A stretch of 5,091 nucleotides of DNA, from the NCBI GenBank assembly GCA_031553755.1, contig JAVBKZ010000002.1, positions 1-5,091 of the forward strand, written 5' to 3'. This DNA is from JAIRVZ01 sp031553755 (GTDB taxonomy: Bacteria; Bacteroidota; Bacteroidia; Bacteroidales; Azobacteroidaceae). Position 1 is the first letter of the stretch. Each line of letters opens with the position of its first letter. The translations under genes and the position numbers were made by a program. The notes under the pieces are model-generated. The model had not been told where the DNA came from. It searched no databases and was given only the letters and a program-made list of their open reading frames with translations. This document shows, piece after piece, positions 1-4,932 of the stretch.

Positions 1-31
1 ATGCATTGCTGTTAATCCGATTTTTTGATAA

Positions 32-50
32 GTTCGGCATTTCCCCGAAC
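32..50. repeat. Small inverted repeat GTTCGG-7-CCGAAC
   Basis: A perfect 6-base stem (32-37 with 45-50) encloses a 7-base loop, about 83 bases beyond the stop of the SpvB-type gene. No T-run follows the stem on either strand, so it does not look like an intrinsic terminator. The surrounding 1-132 has no gene I can support; the plus strand frame ending at 28 (...AVNPIF, stop) is too short to judge and could be the tail of a convergent gene lying mostly outside the window. Confidence 0.5.
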
Positions 51-132
51 AAGCCCAAAAATCAACAAATTTTCAAAGAACTCTTATTATTTGGCGCTAA
101 AGCCGCGTAAATAATTACTAATTTTGAACGAA

Positions 133-2133
133 CTATTGATATAAGAACATATTTTGTAACACATCAGCCTTCCCGTCCCCATCAAAATCTCTTACAATGA
201 ATTGTTCGAAGCTTTTAGATGGAACATCTTTTATTTTCTTGCTGTTGGGGTCATAAATAACTTCTTCATAATCTTTGAATTGTTGTAATTGTTGTTGTTT
301 AATCAACTGAAATCCACTACCTGTATATGAATAAATATAACATAGATTATCATTATTAATAGTTATAATATCATCTCGACCATCACCATTTGTATCCCCC
401 GAAAAAATATTTTTTCTATCTGTTTGATCAATATTGATAGTGGCTACCAAATTATTTGAAGAGAACAGATTATATACTTCTATTTTCTTATCTGTTGAAT
501 TCCAAACGGCAATGTGATCTCCATTTCCATCAATATTGATAGGAAATAGCATATCTAAACGTCTATTAGGTTTAAGTGTTGTTTCTATTTCATATTCATA
601 ATCATCCCCTAATTTATAGTAAAATTTGTTATTTATAGGCATATTATCAGGGATAAATAAAATTTGTTGTCTTCCATTTTTCATAAAATTCCCTGTTATA
701 ACATGGTTTCCCTGAGACATAATAAACCAATGTATACTTTCATACAAAGATCCATCTTTTGATATATAAACAAGACACCACACGGAAGTGGTTTTTACAA
801 TAATATCATCTTTTCCATCTCCATCAAAATCAGCAATTAAAATCTTTGAATCATCATTAAAAGTATCATTAAACATTATTGCTTTGTTTTCGTTGTTTCC
901 GCTATAATAGATTTCCCAATTAGTTGAATTATAATGCAGAATATCTGTTAAGCCATCCCCATCAAAATCCCCTGTGTAAATTTGATCTAAAGGAACTTTG
1001 GATAAATTGCAATCAATATTATTCGTTTTTTGTTTTGCAAAACTATCCCAATTTATATTTAAAGAAGATAATGTGCTTTCGTCAAATTTTTCTGTTATTT
1101 TCAATAATCTTGGGAAAGCTCCCAATTCGGTATATTCAAAAGCAAACTCTTTGACAACTGAATTCTCTGATGATATTGTTATTGAATTCAAAATATTAGT
1201 GGAATATATTTCTCCTCCTGCTATATTTTGAGAATCCAAGTGTGATCTTTTTTTATAATCGAATGTTATAGTGGTGTAGGGAGATAAAGTTGTTTTAGAA
1301 TTACCGGTATAAGTAATTTTGTCTAATACAAATTCATTATTCAGGGTTTTGTAGCTATATAACATGTAATTGCCATTGGCATCACTTACTTTGTTGAGAT
1401 ACCATGCCAACGGATTTGATTTTCCGGTTGCGTACATCCTTGAGTCGGCAGTATTACCATACTCCAACGTTTGTCCGTTTTTATGTTCTACCTTAAACCA
1501 AGCACTTGTACCCGAACCTGACACCGTAATTTTTGCAAATGTTTCTATTCTAGTCATGTAAGAGCCATCGTTTAATTTAACCAAATGATTACCGTCTAAA
1601 GTTAACGCGTCATTACCCGGTGCGTCGGCATAACTGATTGCAGAAACCGAGTTATCGTAGAATGTATTTTTATTTACCCTTGAAATAGACGATAACCCTG
1701 CAATTCCCCACTTCAAACCCAGTATTCCATTGCCTGTCTGGCTGTTATATACGATTGCCAAATTGGGTTGCATTCCGGCAGTTCCAACTGGTAGTTCAAT
1801 AGGAATTGTATAGATAGCGGCTCCCATATCATTCACATCCAGACTCCCTTTTATTGATCCATAAAAATTAGGAATTTGGTCTATATTTTCTGTAGGAAAA
1901 TTGTAATTGGACATACCACTATCTCCTTTGTCGGAATCTGCGATACGGGCAATGAAAGTTTCTCCCTGTGCCGCTTTATAAGAAAATCCAGGCAAAAGAG
2001 TGATTGATTTTTCAGCTTCCTTAATAACATTTCCTGATTCGGGTTTATTCAATTGAAGCGTTGTTGTTTGTCCTAACATATAATTATACATTACAAACAA
2101 CATAAATATAGTGAAATACAAATATCTTTCCAT
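133..2133 (-). CDS. Secreted SpvB/TcB-type protein with FG-GAP repeats, no Rhs core
   Basis: This 666-residue protein resembles the N-terminal part of Bacteroidota SpvB/TcB-Rhs proteins. A hydrophobic signal peptide covers about residues 1-21. Residues 38-65 carry a 'SITLLPGF' motif followed by an FxARI-type strand, as in many secreted Bacteroidota proteins (3-coathanger-stack-like). Residues 92-152 match the SpvB N-terminal domain: GSIKGSLDV, then IPIELPVGTAGMQPNL, YNSQTGNGILG and GLSSISR. Residues about 385-660 hold FG-GAP/VCBS-type repeats with calcium-loop motifs at 388 (DFDGDGLTD region), 434, 579 and 648, a degenerate one near 533 and one lacking aspartates near 481, about 47 residues apart. 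The family normally continues into YD/Rhs repeats and a variable C-terminus; here an in-frame TAG ends the protein just after the last calcium loop (ADVLQNMFLYQ). It has no sorting domain of its own. The start lies 5 bases after the preceding stop, suggesting translational coupling. SpvB homology is confident; its function and whether it is truncated are inference. Confidence 0.9.
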   Translation of the reverse strand: MERYLYFTIFMLFVMYNYMLGQTTTLQLNKPESGNVIKEAEKSITLLPGFSYKAAQGETFIARIADSDKGDSGMSNYNFPTENIDQIPNFYGSIKGSLDVNDMGAAIYTIPIELPVGTAGMQPNLAIVYNSQTGNGILGLKWGIAGLSSISRVNKNTFYDNSVSAISYADAPGNDALTLDGNHLVKLNDGSYMTRIETFAKITVSGSGTSAWFKVEHKNGQTLEYGNTADSRMYATGKSNPLAWYLNKVSDANGNYMLYSYKTLNNEFVLDKITYTGNSKTTLSPYTTITFDYKKRSHLDSQNIAGGEIYSTNILNSITISSENSVVKEFAFEYTELGAFPRLLKITEKFDESTLSSLNINWDSFAKQKTNNIDCNLSKVPLDQIYTGDFDGDGLTDILHYNSTNWEIYYSGNNENKAIMFNDTFNDDSKILIADFDGDGKDDIIVKTTSVWCLVYISKDGSLYESIHWFIMSQGNHVITGNFMKNGRQQILFIPDNMPINNKFYYKLGDDYEYEIETTLKPNRRLDMLFPINIDGNGDHIAVWNSTDKKIEVYNLFSSNNLVATINIDQTDRKNIFSGDTNGDGRDDIITINNDNLCYIYSYTGSGFQLIKQQQLQQFKDYEEVIYDPNSKKIKDVPSKSFEQFIVRDFDGDGKADVLQNMFLYQ
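157..972 (-). repeat. FG-GAP/VCBS-like calcium-loop repeats (six, two degenerate)
   Basis: Residues 388-659 of the SpvB-type protein contain repeats spaced about 46, 47, 51, 47 and 69 residues apart. Intact loops read GDFDGDGLTDIL (388), ADFDGDGKDDII (434), GDTNGDGRDDII (579) and RDFDGDGKADVL (648). The repeat near 533 keeps D-G-N-G-D only. The one near 481 (GNFMKNGRQQILF) has lost every acidic ligand. Such loops bind calcium and cap blades of a beta-propeller. At DNA level the 14-mer tccccatcaaaatc occurs exactly at 176-189 and 956-969. Confidence 0.85.
1678..1860 (-). other. SpvB-type N-terminal domain core (residues 92-152)
   Basis: This stretch encodes the most diagnostic part of the 666-residue protein. 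The order of motifs is G-x-L-x-V-x-x-x-G-A-A-x-Y, then I-P-I-x-L-P-x-G-T-A-G-M-Q-P, then Y-N-S-Q-x-G-N-G-x-L-G, then G-L-S-S-I-x-R. This series is characteristic of the SpvB/TcaC N-terminal family, which forms part of the shell or beta-propeller scaffold in Tc-toxin B subunits. The family assignment is from recognition of these motifs, not from a profile search. Confidence 0.88.
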
Positions 2134-2138
2134 GGCTT

Positions 2139-2573
2139 TTACTTTTTAATGATTTTCCATTCGGTTTTATTATTCCCGGCCACGATACGTAAAATATATG
2201 TCCCGGCCGGTTGATTGGTAATGTTCAGTTCTTCCGAACCTGACGCGGTTTGCTGTTTCAGGATTTGTTTTCCCTGCATGTTGTGCAACGACAAAATGGC
2301 TTCCTGACCTTCGGGCAAGTTTTCGATTTCCACTTTCAGGATTCCATCCGTCGGGTTAGGATAGATTTTTATCAACAAGTCGGAAAGAATTTCCGTATAG
2401 ACTTCCGGTTCTTCTGTCGGGGCAGCCTTAACTTTAGCGGCTTGTTGTTGGATGACAATCGTCCGGGAAATGCGGTTGCCAGCGGCATCATATCCGAAAC
2501 TGATGGTCTGGGCAGATATGTTGTTTGTGATGGTTGCCAAAAATATAGTAATAAATGTGATGATTGTTTTCAT
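2139..2573 (-). CDS. Small T9SS cargo with one YD/Rhs-type motif and type A sorting domain
   Basis: This 144-residue protein begins with a signal peptide (about residues 1-21, cleavage near NISA/QT). Immediately after it comes a single Rhs/YD-like motif, FGYDAAGNRISR (residues 26-37), then a short linker rich in A, P and E (about 43-58). Residues about 68-144 form a T9SS type A C-terminal sorting domain: IYPNPTDG, a GKQIL strand, PAGTYILRI, and a basic end KIIKK. In T9SS-positive Bacteroidota this domain directs export across the outer membrane and is usually cleaved or anchored to A-LPS at the surface. Apart from the YD motif there is almost no passenger domain, which is unusual. The gene lies 107 bases after the adhesin-like gene and 5 bases before the SpvB-type gene, so co-expression with the latter is very likely. 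Signal peptide and sorting domain are clear; a partner role for the SpvB protein is inference. Confidence 0.9.
   Translation of the reverse strand: MKTIITFITIFLATITNNISAQTISFGYDAAGNRISRTIVIQQQAAKVKAAPTEEPEVYTEILSDLLIKIYPNPTDGILKVEIENLPEGQEAILSLHNMQGKQILKQQTASGSEELNITNQPAGTYILRIVAGNNKTEWKIIKK
2142..2372 (-). other. T9SS type A C-terminal sorting domain
   Basis: Residues 68-144 of the small cargo protein show the usual series of this domain: KIYPNPTDG-x-L-x-V at the start, an L-x-N-x-Q-G-K-x-I strand pair in the middle, the P-A-G-T-Y-x-L-R-I signature, and a closing W-K-I-I-K-K. The assignment rests on these conserved blocks and their order and spacing. It implies that the host genome encodes the PorU/PorV-type T9SS machinery elsewhere. 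Confidence 0.92.
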
Positions 2574-2586
2574 GGTGTTTGTTTTT

Positions 2587-2614
2587 AATGGAGAGTGGAG
2601 AATGGAGAATGAAG
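2587..2614. repeat. Heptamer tandem repeat, 4 units (AATGGAG)
   Basis: The units are AATGGAG, AGTGGAG, AATGGAG and AATGAAG, in direct succession. The array directly adjoins the decamer array on one side and ends 14 bases from the start codon of the T9SS cargo gene on the other. On the transcribed strand it reads as a CTCCATT repeat. Confidence 0.9.
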
Positions 2615-2617
2615 AAT

Positions 2618-2677
2618 ACTTCCTGTAACTCCTTCTAACTTCCTATAACTTCCTCTAACTTCGTTTAACTCCTTTTC
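2618..2677. repeat. Decamer tandem repeat, about 6 units (ACTTCCTNTA)
   Basis: Six consecutive ten-base units run from 2618 to 2677; the consensus is ACTTCCTNTA on the plus strand. Units 1, 3 and 4 differ only at the eighth base, units 2 and 5 carry two or three changes, and unit 6 is partial. The array fills most of the spacer just after the stop codon of the adhesin-like gene. On the transcribed strand it gives a purine-rich AGTTAnAGGA repeat. It is not a hairpin terminator. Confidence 0.92.
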
Positions 2678-2680
2678 TCT

Positions 2681-4243
2681 TTATTTCTTCAACTCTTTTT
2701 TCAACTCTTCGATTTCTTTTTGCTGGGCAGCAATCGCTTTGTTTTGTTCGATGGCATACAGCGTCAATTCTTCGATTTTTTGTAGCAGTTTGGCTTGCAT
2801 TTCACTGAGGTTGATTCCTTCTTTTTCCACTTCGGCGGCCGAAGGCATATCGGGTAAGTGTTTGTGTTCTTCGATATGTTTGGAAACGGATTCCAAAGAA
2901 CGGAGTTTATAGTTTGGAGCAAATACAAAATCAGACCATCCCGAAGATTCTATTTTTACTTCTTTGGCCCGGATGGTGCCGTTGACATCCAATTTATTTT
3001 GAGGGTTTGTTTCGCCGATACCTACATTGCCATTGGCTACGACCGTAAAACTTTCTTTCCATTCTTGATCTCCATAAAAAGTACAACCGACAGCAAACTT
3101 GTCTCCCCCACAATCATCTCCTATATTAATCCTTAAGTCCGAACAGTCTTTGGCTCTATTATAGCGGGAAATCCAAACTTCATCGAGGTTTTCATACCAT
3201 CCGAAATCAAGTTTTCCCACATAGCCTACAGGAACATTGTCATGACCCCTGTGGCGCCCTATCTGAAGGTTACCATCTATTAATTGGTTGCCAACTACTT
3301 CAAGTTTTTGAGTTGGGGTTAATATACCGATACCTACATTGCCGTTACTAAGAAAAGAAGCGACCATATTAGTTCCAGACCTGAGGTATAGGTTCGGGAG
3401 ATAATCAATATAAGCTTCTGTTCCTGTATGGTGCATTCTCAAACGGTTTCCGGAATCGGTATAAGAACCAATCCAGTATGAATTTCCCGATGGAATGTAA
3501 ACACTGCCCTGTACCTGCAGTTTTGTTTGTGGAGACAGGGTTCCTATCCCTATATTGCCATTGCTGAGGATGGACAAATTAGTAGTGGAACCTGTGTAAC
3601 GGAAATGCAGGTTGGTAGGATAGTCGATGTATGAATTTCCGCCATTGACATGGACTAATTTCATACTGTTACCCGCTTGAGGGTCGGCATAAGGAGAAAA
3701 CCACAGTGTATTAGTTACGCGGGTGGAACCATTCACATCCATGGCAAAAAGGGCATTGGGTGTCAATGTACGCACTCCTACGTTTCCTTTAAGGAAAGCA
3801 TTGCCACCAACATGAATATCATCCCCGATAAATGAACTTTTGTCGGCCGCGAATTGCAAGGTAAAGCCACTATAGCCATTGGAACCACAAACACTACCGT
3901 CGGTAACGAAATATATTTTCAATTTACCTGTTGAATTCGTACTTACTGTAGTGAAATTGACATTGGTACCGGTTATATACGATAGGGGCTGCAAGTTTCC
4001 CTGGTCATCAACTTCGTGTACAACAACCCTGTCGTAAGAATTTTCTACATTAATTGTGCAATATATCCTCACATTTTCCCTTGTTCCTATATCAATATTC
4101 CATTCTTCGTACATGTTATTTACATAGTTTGTACCGGTTACGGATATCGTCCCGCTTGGTTGGTTGATATTATAAGTTGATGCTATAGAAGGAAATGAAA
4201 GTAAAAAAAGCGATGCGATGCACATATATATAATTTTTTTCAT
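2681..4243 (-). CDS. Secreted tail-fibre-like adhesin: CUB-like domain, GNxGIG repeats, coiled-coil end
   Basis: This 520-residue protein has a signal peptide (about 1-22, cleavage near SIAS/TYN; no lipobox cysteine). Residues about 23-132 look like a CUB-like beta-sandwich, ending in KIYFVTDGS followed by GYSGF; Cys62 and Cys119 could pair. Four tail-fibre-type modules follow, each opened by GNVGV or GN(I/V)GIG and a P-x-x-x-L-x-V segment: residues 153, 229, 301 and 405. Residues 436-520 form the C-terminal domain common in Bacteroidota secreted proteins: WSDFVFAPNYKLRSL, then KHLPDMPSAAEV, then a heptad-rich helix from about 477 (LLQKIEELTLY, ending in a K/E-rich tail). By analogy with phage tail fibres it should trimerise and bind a surface or glycan. 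A peptidase S74-style self-cleaving chaperone is not evident. Its nearest neighbours are a small secreted protein 60 bases upstream and the T9SS cargo downstream. The fold classes are confident; the ligand is unknown. Confidence 0.88.
   Translation of the reverse strand: MKKIIYMCIASLFLLSFPSIASTYNINQPSGTISVTGTNYVNNMYEEWNIDIGTRENVRIYCTINVENSYDRVVVHEVDDQGNLQPLSYITGTNVNFTTVSTNSTGKLKIYFVTDGSVCGSNGYSGFTLQFAADKSSFIGDDIHVGGNAFLKGNVGVRTLTPNALFAMDVNGSTRVTNTLWFSPYADPQAGNSMKLVHVNGGNSYIDYPTNLHFRYTGSTTNLSILSNGNIGIGTLSPQTKLQVQGSVYIPSGNSYWIGSYTDSGNRLRMHHTGTEAYIDYLPNLYLRSGTNMVASFLSNGNVGIGILTPTQKLEVVGNQLIDGNLQIGRHRGHDNVPVGYVGKLDFGWYENLDEVWISRYNRAKDCSDLRINIGDDCGGDKFAVGCTFYGDQEWKESFTVVANGNVGIGETNPQNKLDVNGTIRAKEVKIESSGWSDFVFAPNYKLRSLESVSKHIEEHKHLPDMPSAAEVEKEGINLSEMQAKLLQKIEELTLYAIEQNKAIAAQQKEIEELKKELKK
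2975..3787 (-). repeat. Four tail-fibre-type GN(I/V)G(V/I) modules
   Basis: Residues 153-423 of the adhesin-like protein contain four copies of a motif reading GN-(I/V)-G-x-x-x-x-x-P-x-x-x-L-x-V-x-G, starting at residues 153, 229, 301 and 405. The first two modules are related over most of their length: both have a YIDY-x-x-NL segment (residues 205 and 278) followed by LSNGN. At DNA level, the 17-mer ccgatacctacattgcc is identical at 3015-3031 and 3327-3343, exactly 104 codons apart. Confidence 0.8.
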
Positions 4244-4271
4244 GATTGTTTAATATTTAATGGTTTACTTG

Positions 4272-4295
4272 TTTATTTATTTATCTATCTATCTA
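4272..4295. repeat. Tetranucleotide tandem repeat, (TTTA)3(TCTA)3
   Basis: Three perfect TTTA units (4272-4283) are followed by three perfect TCTA units (4284-4295). The array lies in the 60-base spacer between the 137-residue gene and the adhesin-like gene, 29-52 bases upstream of the adhesin start codon. Its length could change by replication slippage, which would alter leader or spacing length rather than a reading frame. Confidence 0.92.
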
Positions 4296-4303
4296 CCTGT
4301 AAC

Positions 4304-4717
4304 TTATTTGTTTTTCTTTTCTTTCGTTTCTTTAATCGCTTTCTCTTTGCGCTCTTTGCGTTTGGTATCTAATTGTTGTTTTTTAGTTTGTCCCAAAATG
4401 CTGTCTAATTCCAGTTCATATTGTTGGGAAATGTCGCTTTTCAATTGAAAAGCGTCTTCTTGTGCGGCCAATTCGTTAGCCTCTTGCAGCTTAGTTACGA
4501 AAATGGTCGTTTTTTCCAACAGGGAAGCTTGTTGACTTTCGGTAAGTTCGATGTCTTTAGCATACTTTTCAATCATTAATTGAACTGTTTCATCTTGCTG
4601 TTGCTTTGACTTCCCGGAAGATTTTCCGGGCGTGGTGGCGTACAAAAATGAGTGTAATAAAAATACGGTAACAATGGATGCTGAGAATTTAATCGTCGCG
4701 CTGATTTTTGTTTTCAT
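4304..4717 (-). CDS. Small secreted helical Lys-rich protein, possibly Spy/CpxP-like
   Basis: This 137-residue protein has a signal peptide (about residues 1-27, cleavage near FLYA/TT) after a basic N-terminus. The mature part is predicted from its composition to be almost wholly helical and highly charged. Residues 55-62 read DIELTESQ, and residues 107-116 read ILGQTKKQQL; two such L-T/L-G-x-x-Q helices about 50 residues apart recall the LTxxQ motifs of periplasmic Spy/CpxP-type chaperone-like proteins. The last 26 residues are dominated by Lys and Glu. It is the first gene of the apparent cassette, 60 bases before the adhesin-like gene, and follows the only promoter-like sequence found. It could help fold or stabilise exported partners in the periplasm, but that is inference, and the Spy resemblance is weak. 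The gene itself is supported by the signal peptide, the length and the neighbouring context. Confidence 0.75.
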   Translation of the reverse strand: MKTKISATIKFSASIVTVFLLHSFLYATTPGKSSGKSKQQQDETVQLMIEKYAKDIELTESQQASLLEKTTIFVTKLQEANELAAQEDAFQLKSDISQQYELELDSILGQTKKQQLDTKRKERKEKAIKETKEKKNK

Positions 4718-4750
4718 GACTTTTTTTAAGATTCAACAATATATTTTTTA

Positions 4751-4778
4751 TGTTTAATGTTGAATGTTTAATGTTGAA
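4751..4778. repeat. Heptamer tandem repeat, 4 units (TGTTTAA/TGTTGAA)
   Basis: The 14-mer TGTTTAATGTTGAA occurs twice in perfect tandem (4751-4764 and 4765-4778). It is itself two near-identical heptamers, so the array is four units of TGTTKAA. It lies 34-61 bases upstream of the start codon of the 137-residue gene, within the leader if the candidate promoter is right. Confidence 0.95.
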
Positions 4779-4793
4779 CGCTTTCTTTTTTTA

Positions 4794-4807
4794 TTTCAAC
4801 TTTCAAC
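4794..4807. repeat. Heptamer pair TTTCAAC x2
   Basis: TTTCAAC is repeated exactly at 4794-4800 and 4801-4807, sixteen bases from the TGTTKAA array. Its right end touches the candidate -7 element. The unit resembles the reverse complement of part of the neighbouring array (TTCAACA), so the two may share an origin. Confidence 0.85.
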
Positions 4808-4836
4808 AAAATTTGATGGTACACTTACCGGACAAA
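4807..4836 (-). promoter_or_regulatory. Candidate Bacteroidota-type promoter (-33 TTTG / -7 AAATTTTG)
   Basis: On the minus strand, TTTG (4836-4833) is followed after 18 bases by AAATTTTG (4814-4807), one mismatch from the Bacteroidota -7 consensus TAnnTTTG. The spacing is close to the usual 19-21. Transcription would start near 4800, leaving a leader of about 80 bases before the 137-residue gene. No CAAA-type (reverse TTTG) sequence occurs in the two longer downstream spacers, which is consistent with a single promoter for the cassette. This is a motif match by eye only. Confidence 0.35.
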
Positions 4837-4875
4837 GAATTTTTGGAGTAAAGAGTAATTTTATTTTTGGTTGCA

Positions 4876-4932
4876 AGATTTCAGATTTCAACAATGCTAC
4901 AATTAAATTTGAAATATTGAAATATGAAATAT
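4876..4932. repeat. Further heptamer repeats (AGATTTC x2, GAAATAT x3)
   Basis: AGATTTC occurs in tandem at 4876-4882 and 4883-4889. GAAATAT occurs at 4911-4917, 4919-4925 and 4926-4932, the first two separated by a single base. The sequence is AT-rich, so short repeats arise easily, but the period of seven is shared with the other arrays in this spacer and with the array at 2587-2614. Confidence 0.7.

Noticed and set aside
32..50. Intrinsic terminator after the SpvB-type gene
   Set aside because: The 6-base stem is not followed by a T-run on either strand.
133..400. Polymorphic toxin C-terminus on the SpvB-type protein
   Set aside because: The protein ends in an FG-GAP repeat; there is no Rhs barrel, processing motif or variable domain after it, and no candidate immunity gene in the window.
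924..1561. Plus-strand open frames (924-1154, 998-1231, 1370-1561)
   Set aside because: They lie wholly inside the minus-strand SpvB/FG-GAP gene, overlap each other, lack signal peptides or motifs, and their frames mirror a well-supported protein.
2250..2588. Plus-strand 112-residue frame
   Set aside because: It is antisense to the T9SS cargo gene, whose sorting domain is unmistakable, and its translation has no recognisable feature.
2587..2677. CRISPR array
   Set aside because: The repeats are 7 and 10 bases long in direct contact, without spacers.
2681..2940. Peptidase S74 (self-cleaving tail-fibre chaperone) at the adhesin C-terminus
   Set aside because: The WSDFVFAPNYKL segment recalls the S74 start, but the SD-x-R-x-K pattern is not present with the right spacing and the remainder is a simple coiled coil.
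2858..3136. Plus-strand 92-residue frame
   Set aside because: It is antisense to the conserved C-terminal domain of the adhesin-like gene and shows no family motif.
4260..4448. Plus-strand 62-residue hydrophobic frame, possible small membrane protein
   Set aside because: Its hydrophobic start (YLFIYLSIYL) is translated from the tetranucleotide repeat and the rest is antisense to the lysine-rich end of the 137-residue gene, so the hydrophobicity is a by-product.
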